Origin: Anaerolineae bacterium
Lineage (GTDB): Bacteria; Chloroflexota; Anaerolineae; Aggregatilineales; Phototrophicaceae
Direction: 5' to 3'
Assembly (NCBI GenBank): GCA_022841825.1
Contig: JALHQT010000005.1
Span: forward strand, 62,001-126,000
Length of the DNA stretch: 64,000 nt
The position numbers were made by a program, and so were the translations under genes. The notes under the pieces were generated by a model. The model did no database searches and was not told the DNA's origin. It was given only the letters and a program-made list of their open reading frames with translations. This document shows, in pieces, positions 6,623 to 14,349 of this stretch. Within the stretch, counting starts at the first letter, position 1. Each line of letters begins with the position of its first letter.

Positions 6623-8071
6623 CTAACCCTGGTGATGAGACAAAAGTCCCAACCGCGCCTCGCGCCACATGCGCCACACACGCCGCATCCCGAACGGCGC
6701 GTAGACCGCCAGCAGGAGCATAGGGGGATAAATCGGCAGATAGTAGCGCTGCCAAGCCAGTGGCGAAACGAAGGTGATGATGATCGACAGGGCGATCCAA
6801 ACCAGCAGCACGAGCCGTTCCCCCAGCTTAAGCTGTGGATCACGTAGCAGGGCAAAGAAGCCGAAGCTGCTGAAGACAATGAGCAGCCCCGCGCCAAGTG
6901 GCGAACTGCCCAACCCCCAACCCGCCCAGGGCGAGCCTTCGTAGGCGGCGACCTGTTGGACGATCTCCGGAATATCACCCCAGCTCAGGACTTCGTAGTA
7001 CTGCGGCTCCACGCCATAACTCATCTGCGCGAAGCCGAGGATCTGCGTGTTCAGCCCGGTATACCCCTGGTGATCCGCCGTCTGCCCGGCGAGAAGATCG
7101 CTCCGCCATTCAAGGATCGTCCGTCCAATCCGCAGCGGGTCGCCACCCCACCACGCCGGGTTGAGCGCGAAGAAGACGAGAAGGACAAGGACAGCGGCTG
7201 CGAAGAGGTGGAACAGGTCTTGAAGGGCGGACGAGGCGTGCTTCGTCCCTACAGGCAACGGCGCGCCTGTCGCGGCTGGACGCGCCTCGCCAGATCGCGG
7301 CAGCCGACGCTTATCGATCCACACGAGAATTCGTTCCACTACCCACCACAACACGACCGCGGCAAACACGCCCGCCACCAGCGCCGCGCCGGTATGCTTG
7401 CTGGCGATGCTCAGTCCACCCGCCGCGCCCAGCAGGAGCGCCGCCGACCATGACCGCCGTCGCGTGAACCAAATCGCCGCAGCGACCAGCAGCAGGCTGA
7501 AGAAGATCAGGCTGCCTTCCATCATCGCGCGCCGCCCGTTGAGCAGCAGGATAGGATGCAGCGCGAACAGGATCGCCGTCAGCCACGCGCCCGGACGCCC
7601 GGCGACGAGCCAGCCGAGCATGAACATCAGCGGGACCGCCGCCGCTAGAAAGAGCGCCGAAGGCAGTCGCGCCGCCGTGAGCAGTTCCGCCGAGGGGTAG
7701 CGCCCGGTCGTGACGTTATAGTTCCAGTCGGCGCTCCAGTCCCAATCGCTGTTCAGCGTATCCGCCGTGCCGCCGCGCAGCCACCAGGCAAAACCGATCA
7801 GCGTCTTGTTGATCGTGCCGTTGATCAGGCGAAGCTGCATGTCGGCGGTCAGGGTGGCAGCGGGGTCGTAGCGCAGGCGGTCATAGTCGCCTTCGACGAA
7901 CTGGATGAAGAAGTCGCGCCCCATCGAGATCTGCGTCGCCTCGTCGGCGTGGAAGGGCGTCAGCGGCACGCCGAGCAGCACATAAGTAGCAAGCGCGAGG
8001 ATGAGCAGGATATCTAGCAGGCGGGCGAGCGATGGGCGGGGCATAGGCAGCTTTCGGTTGGCACGACGCAT
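6623..8071 (-). CDS. GT-C type membrane glycosyltransferase (GT39/ArnT-like)
   Basis: A polytopic protein of about 482 residues (504 if started at ATG 8137). It belongs to the dolichyl/undecaprenyl-phosphate-sugar glycosyltransferases: the first transmembrane helix (LLDILLILALATYVLLGV) is followed by the periplasmic motif TPFHADEA, containing the catalytic-type Asp-Glu pair, and then some ten more hydrophobic segments, including WYFTRR-like and AWLTAILFALHPILLLNGRRAMME. Starting at 8071 puts one helix before the DE motif as is usual; the longer form would add a weak extra helix. The loop VGTKHASSA (about residues 274-281) is encoded by a palindromic repeat element. Acceptor (lipid A-like, protein or glycolipid) is unknown. 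Confidence 0.8.
   Translation of the reverse strand: MRRANRKLPMPRPSLARLLDILLILALATYVLLGVPLTPFHADEATQISMGRDFFIQFVEGDYDRLRYDPAATLTADMQLRLINGTINKTLIGFAWWLRGGTADTLNSDWDWSADWNYNVTTGRYPSAELLTAARLPSALFLAAAVPLMFMLGWLVAGRPGAWLTAILFALHPILLLNGRRAMMEGSLIFFSLLLVAAAIWFTRRRSWSAALLLGAAGGLSIASKHTGAALVAGVFAAVVLWWVVERILVWIDKRRLPRSGEARPAATGAPLPVGTKHASSALQDLFHLFAAAVLVLLVFFALNPAWWGGDPLRIGRTILEWRSDLLAGQTADHQGYTGLNTQILGFAQMSYGVEPQYYEVLSWGDIPEIVQQVAAYEGSPWAGWGLGSSPLGAGLLIVFSSFGFFALLRDPQLKLGERLVLLVWIALSIIITFVSPLAWQRYYLPIYPPMLLLAVYAPFGMRRVWRMWREARLGLLSHHQG
7229..7252. repeat. Palindromic element copy inside the GT39-like gene
   Basis: GGACGAGGCGTGCTTCGTCC followed by CTAC, nearly self-complementary. On the coding (minus) strand it reads GTA GGG ACG AAG CAC GCC TCG TCC, translated V-G-T-K-H-A-S-S, in a loop between hydrophobic segments. 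Confidence 0.8.
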
Positions 8072-8239
8072 CAGTAGATTAACGTACCACGAAAGGAGGA
8101 CGAATGATGCTAAAATCTGAGCGTGCTCTTTAAACATCCATGTTCGTTTACTCTCTACCTGCTTCGCTCACCCTAGCGGTGTGAGGCAAGCGCATAGGCA
8201 AAGTTCTAGAAGCGATTTGGTCGAGAAAGAAATCGAGGC

Positions 8240-8773
8240 ATGTTACAGCCGCTTGAGATCATCTTTGGAGAGCGTATTGAGGAGCTGTTGAGAAATCACC
8301 AGGTTGCTCGCATTCATGTGATGCAAGCATTGGAATTACAACCCACCATGAGACACGTTAAGCCAGTGTTTTTCTTGCGGATGAAGAATCCTGGTGCCAC
8401 CGAGTTCGTCGATAGCCTGTTGGAAACCCATCTAAACGCGCTGGATTCAAAACTATTCGATGAACTTCTCAGAGCGACTGCGCTTGAAATCCGCGAGTCA
8501 TGGTACCCATCAAACCGTTACGAAGTGTTTGAACAGCCGTCTGCGCCTTTTTCTTCTGATAACGAGATGTTCTACAATCACTTGATCCCCATGATCGGCT
8601 TCCGAGCAAATGAGCAAGATGAGGTTTACCGAGGTGTGCGAGCGATAACCTATGTGCGTTTCCTGAACGAGTTCTTCATCGAATTTTGCTACCCAAGAGG
8701 GCACATCGATTGGGAGAAACTGATGGCATTCTACACGGACAAATTGAAGCAAACTTCCTACTCGCGAGCATAG
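8240..8773 (+). CDS. Hypothetical protein of atypical base composition
   Basis: A 177-residue protein with no recognised family. It is soluble (no signal peptide or transmembrane segment) and has mixed alpha/beta character: PTMRHVKPVFFLRMKNP, HLNALDSKLFDELLRATALEIRESW, YNHLIPMIGF, then ITYVRFLNEFFIEFCYP. Its DNA is clearly more AT-rich and its codon use less GC-biased than flanking genes, which points to recent acquisition. It ends 13 bp before the phosphoesterase gene. The start ATG 8240 has no strong ribosome site. Confidence 0.7.
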   Translation: MLQPLEIIFGERIEELLRNHQVARIHVMQALELQPTMRHVKPVFFLRMKNPGATEFVDSLLETHLNALDSKLFDELLRATALEIRESWYPSNRYEVFEQPSAPFSSDNEMFYNHLIPMIGFRANEQDEVYRGVRAITYVRFLNEFFIEFCYPRGHIDWEKLMAFYTDKLKQTSYSRA

Positions 8774-8786
8774 GTGTTTTTCACAA

Positions 8787-9701
8787 GTGACCCGCATCGC
8801 CGCCCTCGCCGACATTCACGGCAACCTGCCCGCCCTCGATGCTATCATCGCTGACCTGGCGCATCTCGATCTTGATGCTGTCGTCGTCGCGGGCGACCTC
8901 ATCAATCTCGCCCCCTTCTCAGCCGAAGTCCTGGAGCGCGTCTTCAGCCTCGGCTATGCTGCCATTCGCGGCAACCATGAGTTCTACCTGCTCGACTACA
9001 ATACGCCGCGCGCCCTCGCGCAGTGGGTGGATTACACCACCCCGCGCTGGCTCAACGAAACGATCCCACTCCCCCTCAAGCGCCGCGTCGCCGCGATGCC
9101 CGACAGCCTCACGCTCGTCTTCCCCGATTCGCCGCCGCTGCGTGTCCATCACGGCTTTCCGCATACCCACTGGGACGGCATGTACCCCGCCAACAGCGAT
9201 GAAGAGCTGATCCCGCACTTCGCCAGCACGCCCGAAGAGACGATCGTGGTGGGACATGTGCATCTCCCGCAGGAACGCTGGCTGCGCGACGGCGAGCGGA
9301 CATGGCACATCATCAATCCAGGTTCTGCGGGTTTGACGCTGGATCGGCAGGTCAAGACTGCCCCCTATGCGCTCCTCGAAGGCGATGCGTCCGGCTGGCG
9401 AACGGATTTTCGCCGCGTCGAGTACGATCCGACGCCGTTGCAAGACGCCTTCGCCAGCGAGGACTACCAGCGCGCGCATGGACCGTATGCCCGGCTGTTC
9501 GCCGCCGAGTTCCAGCACGCGCGGGTCTATGCCTGGCCCTTCCAGCGCTGGCGCGCCGCCACCCACCCCGACACGCCCGTCACCGATGCGCTGGTGGATG
9601 CATTCCTGGCGCTCGGCGAGGCAGGCAGGCGCGCCTGGGTTCCCGCCAGCTTCCCCGAACCGCCAAACGTAGGTTTGCCTACTCCAACAGACGCCCCTTG
9701 A
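8787..9701 (+). CDS. Calcineurin-like metallophosphoesterase
   Basis: A 304-residue phosphoesterase of the YfcE/MJ0936-like group, starting at GTG 8787. The metal-binding signatures are all visible: ALADIHGNLPAL (D-x-H), VVAGDLI (GD), IRGNHEFYL (GNH), VVGHVHLP (GHxH) and NPGSAG. These coordinate two metal ions that hydrolyse phosphoester bonds; the natural substrate is unknown. The C-terminal 90 residues are outside the core domain. Its last 23 bases overlap the convergent SdhA-like gene, and GTAGG/CCTAC arms at 9668-9681 give a small hairpin at the junction. Confidence 0.9.
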   Translation: MTRIAALADIHGNLPALDAIIADLAHLDLDAVVVAGDLINLAPFSAEVLERVFSLGYAAIRGNHEFYLLDYNTPRALAQWVDYTTPRWLNETIPLPLKRRVAAMPDSLTLVFPDSPPLRVHHGFPHTHWDGMYPANSDEELIPHFASTPEETIVVGHVHLPQERWLRDGERTWHIINPGSAGLTLDRQVKTAPYALLEGDASGWRTDFRRVEYDPTPLQDAFASEDYQRAHGPYARLFAAEFQHARVYAWPFQRWRAATHPDTPVTDALVDAFLALGEAGRRAWVPASFPEPPNVGLPTPTDAP

Positions 9702-11424
9702 ACAGAAGCTGCGGGTCGTCTTCGACATACACCCGCAAGTCGTCCGGGATTTGCGTCACGAGGGCGCTGCTGACTTCCATCTCTCCCCCGGCGACGATAC
9801 GTACCCGGTAGTTCACTTCCTGCGCCGGGTCAAGATCGGGGTAGTCGTAACGCTGGTGCGCGCCCCGGCTTTCGCGCCGCTCGATGGCGCTGCGCAGGGT
9901 GGCTTCCGCTGCATCCAGTGCGCCGCGCAGATCGTAGGCGACGGCGAGATCCTGCCAGCCTTCGCTGCTGGGGCGGACGTCCACCTGCGCCGATGCCTCG
10001 CGCAGCTCGCCCAAGCGAACCAACCCCATCTCCATGCGCTCCTGACTGCGCACCACGCCGCAGCATTCCCACATGATGTTGCGCACTGCGCGCTGGAGTG
10101 GGCGTGCCATCTCGCCCCCATCGCGGATCATGCTGCTCAGGTCATCGTTCGCTGCACGGATGACCTCCTTATCGCGCATCTGCACATTCAGCCGGCTGGA
10201 ATATGCGGCTGCCTGCTCACCCGCGCGCCGCCCAAAGACAACGGTTTCGACCAACGAATTGCCGCCGAGTCTGTTCGCGCCATGCAGTCCCGATGTTACT
10301 TCGCCTGCCGCATATAGCCCGGCGATCTCGGTCTCGGTCGTCTCGGGATGCACCACCACGCCACCCATACTATAGTGCGCAGTCGGGGAGACCTCCATCG
10401 GCTTCCGGCTGATGTCCAGCATCTGTGTTTCCATAAACTGGCGGTACATGCGCGGTAGCTTCTTGAGGATGAAGTCTTTATCACGGTGGCTGATGTCGAG
10501 GAAGACACCGCCATTCGGTCCCTGCCGCCCCTCGATGATCTCGGTGTAATTTGCCAGCGCAACACGATCGCGAGTCGAGAGTTCAAGGCGTTCGGCGTCG
10601 TACTTCTCCATGAAGCGTTCTCCCGCCGCGTTATACAGCCGACCGCCCTCGCCGCGTACCGCTTCGGTGACCAGTGTCCCCGCCATCTCTTCAGGATGCG
10701 TCATCCCGGTGGGGTGAAACTGCACAAGCTCCATATCCGCCAGGGTGCAGCCCGCGCGCAACGCCAGGTACATGCCGTCGCCTGTGTTCTCGTCGCGGCG
10801 CGACGAACTGCGCCGCCACAGGCGGGTATGCCCGCCCGCCGCTAAGATGACCGTATCGGCGAGATAAACGGTGCGCTCGCCGCTCTGGATGTCGAACGCC
10901 AGCGCGCCAAAGCACACGCTGTCCTTGACCAGCAGTGACGTGACATACTGGTAATCGTGGATTTCGATCCCCAGCTCGGCGACCTTGTCCGCCAACGTAT
11001 AGAGGATAGCGCGTCCAGTGTAGTCGCCTGCATAACAGGTGCGACGATAACGATGTGCGCCAAAGAAGCGCTGGTCAAGCCTGCCATCTGGCGTACGGGC
11101 GAAGTTGCAGCCACACTCTGCAAGCTCCCGTACGGCGGCAGGGGCTTCCTGCGCCATCACCTCGACCATACGTGGGTTGTTGAGATAGTAGCCATCGCGG
11201 ATTGTGTCCGCATAATGCCACTGCCAGGTATCATCCGGGTCTACACTGCCCAGAGCTGCGTTAATGCCACCCGCTGCCAGCACGGTGTGCGCATCCTTGC
11301 GCAGTCGCTTGCCAATCAGCGTGACCTCGCAGCCCGCCCTGTGCGCGGCGATTGCGGCGCGCAGCCCTGCCCCTCCAGTGCCGATCACGAGGACATTCGA
11401 AACGCTGGTACGATACGATGTCAT
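9679..11424 (-). CDS. Succinate dehydrogenase / fumarate reductase flavoprotein-type oxidoreductase
   Basis: A 581-residue FAD protein. The start at ATG 11424 has TGAGG eight bases upstream; an ORF start at 11451 is less likely. The Rossmann motif is GTGGAGLRAAIAA (15-27). KDAHTVLAAGGINAALG carries the His (about 46) that binds FAD covalently in SdhA/FrdA and is absent in L-aspartate oxidase. QFHPTGM, HYSMGG, NRLGGNSLVE and RESRGAHQRYDYPD follow the SdhA/FrdA pattern. No iron-sulfur or membrane-anchor subunit gene is adjacent, so the partner must be elsewhere or the protein acts alone. A CRP-type operator lies 53 bp upstream of the start. Confidence 0.88.
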   Translation of the reverse strand: MTSYRTSVSNVLVIGTGGAGLRAAIAAHRAGCEVTLIGKRLRKDAHTVLAAGGINAALGSVDPDDTWQWHYADTIRDGYYLNNPRMVEVMAQEAPAAVRELAECGCNFARTPDGRLDQRFFGAHRYRRTCYAGDYTGRAILYTLADKVAELGIEIHDYQYVTSLLVKDSVCFGALAFDIQSGERTVYLADTVILAAGGHTRLWRRSSSRRDENTGDGMYLALRAGCTLADMELVQFHPTGMTHPEEMAGTLVTEAVRGEGGRLYNAAGERFMEKYDAERLELSTRDRVALANYTEIIEGRQGPNGGVFLDISHRDKDFILKKLPRMYRQFMETQMLDISRKPMEVSPTAHYSMGGVVVHPETTETEIAGLYAAGEVTSGLHGANRLGGNSLVETVVFGRRAGEQAAAYSSRLNVQMRDKEVIRAANDDLSSMIRDGGEMARPLQRAVRNIMWECCGVVRSQERMEMGLVRLGELREASAQVDVRPSSEGWQDLAVAYDLRGALDAAEATLRSAIERRESRGAHQRYDYPDLDPAQEVNYRVRIVAGGEMEVSSALVTQIPDDLRVYVEDDPQLLFKGRLLE

Positions 11425-11476
11425 TATCTTTGCCTCAAAACAATACGCCACTACCTGTGAATATTTTCACGAAGTT

Positions 11477-11494
11477 TTGTGAAGAAGCGCACAA
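11477..11494. promoter_or_regulatory. CRP/FNR-type operator upstream of the SdhA-like gene
   Basis: TTGTGA-AGAAGC-GCACAA matches the CRP consensus TGTGA-N6-TCACA at nine of ten core positions, with outer T/A also symmetric. It is centred about 60 bp upstream of the minus-strand start at 11424 and about 57 bp upstream of the plus-strand gene at 11542. Confidence 0.65.
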
Positions 11495-11541
11495 GTATCA
11501 ATGAGTCTATGATGAAGAGACTCAGACACTAGGAGTGCCGG

Positions 11542-12279
11542 ATGATTATTCTGTTTTTCGCCCTGTGTATACCGATTTTCTACTGGGCGCTTGCGCAGCC
11601 GGAACGCGCCTTCGTCCCCGGCTGGCGGCGGCGCAGCCTGTGGATCATCACCTTCGCCATCTGCGCGCTCGTCCTCTTCGCCGCGACAACCGAACAACCC
11701 GGCTATTCGCTGCTTTTCGTCGCCTATCCAATCCTCTATAGCGTCTTACTGCGCAGGCGGGTGCGCGCTCTGTTCGCGCGCTGGATCGGCTCGCGCGTTG
11801 GGAAGTTCGCGTTCGTCTTCCTCCTACTGTGGTTCAGCGAGCTGTTCGCCGCCTTCGACATCGCCGACCGCGACCCAGTAGGGCGGCATATGGTCGCGTA
11901 CATCGGCTTCTATGTCGGGCTGGCACTGATCATTACGTTCGCTATCCCACGCTGGCGGTATGGTTTTTCGGCGCTTTACACCATCGGCGGCTTATGGGGC
12001 ATCACCGTCGAGCGGCAGTTTGCGGGCATTCAGATGCTGGCTGCGGGCGATCTGATCAGCTTCTTCATGTTCGCCAGCCTGATCTTCAGCGTCTACGGAT
12101 TGTACGCGGCGGGTCCATATTTGCTGCTCAATGAGGAGTGGAGCGGTGAGCGACCGGCTCCCCGCTGGCGACATGTGCTGCTGTTCATCCTGCTGGCGCT
12201 GGTGCCGCTCGTCGCCTGGGGCATCTTCAATCTCATCCTGGCTGGGCTGGGGTTCGACGTGAGCGTGCTGGTCGTGTGA
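11542..12279 (+). CDS. Polytopic membrane protein of unknown function
   Basis: A 245-residue protein with about seven hydrophobic segments, including MIILFFALCIPIFYWALA, LWIITFAICALVLFAA, FAFVFLLLWFSELFAAF, MVAYIGFYVGLALIITFAIP and HVLLFILLALVPLVAWGIF. No family motif was recognised. ATG 11542 follows AGGAGTGCCGG, a usable ribosome site. It is divergent from the SdhA-like gene and shares the intergenic region containing a CRP-type operator. It ends 3 bp from the convergent gene at 12283. Confidence 0.75.
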   Translation: MIILFFALCIPIFYWALAQPERAFVPGWRRRSLWIITFAICALVLFAATTEQPGYSLLFVAYPILYSVLLRRRVRALFARWIGSRVGKFAFVFLLLWFSELFAAFDIADRDPVGRHMVAYIGFYVGLALIITFAIPRWRYGFSALYTIGGLWGITVERQFAGIQMLAAGDLISFFMFASLIFSVYGLYAAGPYLLLNEEWSGERPAPRWRHVLLFILLALVPLVAWGIFNLILAGLGFDVSVLVV

Positions 12280-12282
12280 CGC

Positions 12283-12909
12283 TCACGAGCACATGCCCGG
12301 TCGTTCGCGCTCCAGGTAATGCGCCCCGGACATAAAACCCTGCCAGCGATCCAGCCGCCCCAGGTCGGCGACCTGCGTGATCGTGTTGATCGGGTAGCTG
12401 GCGGGCATGATGAAGATGTTCTCGACCAGCGTGCGCGGCGAAAACGGCGTATCGCACGAGCGCCTGCCGACGATCTCCACGAAGACTGTCGCGCCGCGAA
12501 AGCTGAGGATGTGCGGCGCGACGAAACCATCCGGCTCGCCCAACACTGCCATCACATCGCCCATCCGCACGCCAGGGCAGTCATGCAGCACGACATCCGC
12601 GACAATGCCGAAGCCATAAGCGATGCGCACGAGGCATTCATCGCTCCCCGCCCGTTCAAACGTGATCGGATTGGTGAAGAAGCGACTGACGGGCTGCTGC
12701 TGGTAGCCGCGCTCGATCAGCAGCGCGCGCGCCGCCTCCAGCGTTGTCTCGCCGGAGGTGATGCCACGCCAGCACGGCAGCGGGCAGCGATCCAGGTCGG
12801 CAACCGAAGCAGGCGCGCGACTCCACGCCGCCCCTGCCCGCATCCCCGTCACAAGCAGCACGCCGATAACGAAAGAAATAGACAAAGATGTCCACAGCAA
12901 CCGGATCAC
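12283..12909 (-). CDS. Exported or membrane-anchored hypothetical protein with CPLPCW motif
   Basis: About 208 residues from GTG 12909, which has AGGGA nine bases upstream; a TTG at 12915 is also possible. Residues 3-24 form a signal anchor or signal peptide. The mature part begins with DRCPLPCWRGITSGETTLEAARALLIERGY; a C-x-x-P-C-W-x-G-I-x-x-G-x-T motif with a following helix is, in my recollection, recurrent in exported Chloroflexota proteins of unknown function, often repeated. A later stretch (DCPGVRMGDVMAVLGEPDG) resembles the same pattern in part. No enzyme signature is visible. Confidence 0.7.
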   Translation of the reverse strand: MIRLLWTSLSISFVIGVLLVTGMRAGAAWSRAPASVADLDRCPLPCWRGITSGETTLEAARALLIERGYQQQPVSRFFTNPITFERAGSDECLVRIAYGFGIVADVVLHDCPGVRMGDVMAVLGEPDGFVAPHILSFRGATVFVEIVGRRSCDTPFSPRTLVENIFIMPASYPINTITQVADLGRLDRWQGFMSGAHYLERERPGMCS

Positions 12910-12943
12910 GACCAAGCGTCCCTAAGAGTCGATGATGGATAAT

Positions 12944-13052
12944 TGAACCGCAAAGACGCGAAGCGCGCGAAGAATTCTTCCCACGATTTCCGTGCCCTCA
13001 GTGCGTGCTCTGTATGTCTCCTCTTGGCGTCCTTTGCGTCTTGGCGGTTCCA
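12944..13052. repeat. Dispersed CCGCAAAGACGC / GCGTCTTGGCGGTTC inverted repeat
   Basis: Left end GAACCGCAAAGACGCGAAG (12944-12962) and right end CTTTGCGTCTTGGCGGTTC (about 13032-13050) are imperfect reverse complements about 70 bp apart. The same words recur at 1769-1788 and 33008-33035. This is a degenerate intergenic repeat family rather than a gene. Confidence 0.65.
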
Positions 13053-13185
13053 TCAAATCAACCGCCACGACGCCATGAACGCCAAGCATACATTGTGCGG
13101 TGTGGTTGTGTTTCATAGAAACCTTGCGGTTCAATTCACGATGAGTATTCACCTATAATCATCGATAATGATGATGGAGGACGAC

Positions 13186-14013
13186 ATGGCGGACGAGGCG
13201 AAATTCGATCTCTTTATCGAGCGGGTGTGCGGGCGCGCGCTGCCGCAAAACCCGATGGCGAAGGTTCGCACGCTCGCCAAAGAGCTGGCGGAAGGCGCAG
13301 CCGAAGGGCATTGGGACACGACCATCTCCCATTTTCGCGGCATGATCAACAAGCGCAGCGTGCTCGTCTACCTGCTCGCGCGCTGGAGCCAGGATGCCCG
13401 CCCCGACCCCGACGTGCCCGCGCTGCGCCAGCGGGTCGAGACGGACGAGATCGAAGCGATGGCGCGCGCCGTCTTCGACACGGGCAATGCGCCGCTGCTG
13501 ACGCTGCTCATCAACAATGGCTACATGGCTGCCGACAACGGCTACAACATCCTCAAGCCCGCCTTCGACCTGCTCGAAGAGACCGAACCCGCCAACATCT
13601 TCATCTCCTATCGACGCAAAGACAGCAGCGCCTTTGCCCTGCTCGTGCTGGCGCGTCTGAAGATGGCGGGCTTGGAGCCGTTTCTCGATCTCGCGCTGGT
13701 ACCCGGCGAGGACTGGCGGGCAGGCTTGCGCGAACGCATCCGGCGCTATGACTACTTCATCGTGCTGATCGGGCAGGAGACGCTGGCGTCCGAGGTTGTG
13801 ATCGAAGAGATCGCCTGGGCGCTGGAGGCGAAGCTAACATTCATCCCGATCTGGCACAACGGCTTCAGCTACAAGTCTGACGACTGGACGCTGCCGCAGC
13901 CCATCGACGAGGCGCTGCGCCTGCGACACACCATCCGCGTGCTGGAGGAGAACCCACTGGCATACAACAACGCCATCATCGAACTGCTGAACAGGTTTGG
14001 CGGGACGGTATAG
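13186..14013 (+). CDS. TIR-domain protein with an N-terminal helical domain
   Basis: A 275-residue protein. ATG 13186 is preceded by GGAGG five bases upstream, which favours it over the ATGs at 13168-13174. Residues 5-130 are helical and may be an effector-associated or death-like adaptor domain. Residues 137-270 are a TIR domain: NIFISYRRKDSSAF, AGLEPFLDLALVPGEDW, RYDYFIVLIGQETLASEVVIEEIAWAL. The Glu pair at about 207-208 is where the NAD-cleaving Glu of bacterial TIR enzymes sits, so NADase activity is possible. Bacterial TIR proteins often act in antiphage defence, but no partner gene (argonaute, Thoeris ThsA, STING, NLR) is adjacent. The gene stands alone between repeat-rich gaps. Confidence 0.85.
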   Translation: MADEAKFDLFIERVCGRALPQNPMAKVRTLAKELAEGAAEGHWDTTISHFRGMINKRSVLVYLLARWSQDARPDPDVPALRQRVETDEIEAMARAVFDTGNAPLLTLLINNGYMAADNGYNILKPAFDLLEETEPANIFISYRRKDSSAFALLVLARLKMAGLEPFLDLALVPGEDWRAGLRERIRRYDYFIVLIGQETLASEVVIEEIAWALEAKLTFIPIWHNGFSYKSDDWTLPQPIDEALRLRHTIRVLEENPLAYNNAIIELLNRFGGTV

Positions 14014-14349
14014 AGATCGAATTATTGCGGTGAACGCCATCAATGGCGCCCCATATTCGGCAAGTTCAATGATGTTTGTCGCATTTCGTCCGCCCACCCA
14101 TGGAATGGGCGGGCTACAAAACGAACGCCTGCTCCGCAGGCTGTTTCGATAATTCCCGCAGTCAGCCCCCGAAGGGGGCGGCGTTAGCGTAGCCGGGGCA
14201 TTTCATGCCCTGGCGGCGCAAGTTGAACTGCTTTGTGCGCCAGCTCAAAATCCGCGCCCGCGAAAAGCTGGTAGAGCCTGCATGACTCATGTTGTTTGTG
14301 ATCTTTTGTCACCGGACGAGGCATGCCTCGTCCGCCGCAATCCCCGGCA
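14014..14349. repeat. Intergenic cluster of at least six short hairpin repeats
   Basis: No gene. Successive hairpins are: CGCCAT/ATGGCG (14035-14048), CGCCCA/TGGGCG (14091-14111), GCCTG/CAGGC (14127-14141), GCCCCC/GGGGGC with a GAA loop (14165-14179), GGGCAT/ATGCCC with a TTC loop (14196-14210) and the perfect palindrome at 14313-14334. Several carry partial GGCTAC or GTAG flanks like the other palindromic elements of the window. Confidence 0.75.
14313..14334. repeat. Perfect 22-bp palindromic element
   Basis: C, then GGACGAGGCATGCCTCGTCC, then G: fully self-complementary. It is the cleanest copy of the GGACGAG core and lies 16 bp beyond the 3' end of the GMC oxidoreductase gene, where it could also slow transcription. 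Confidence 0.85.

Noticed and set aside
8104-8133. Nine-codon plus-strand frame (M-M-L-K-S-E-R-A-L) behind a strong GGAGGA
   Set aside because: The ribosome-site match is striking, but the peptide is tiny, overlaps the 5' part of the divergent glycosyltransferase frame and has no supporting evidence; a leader peptide cannot be shown.
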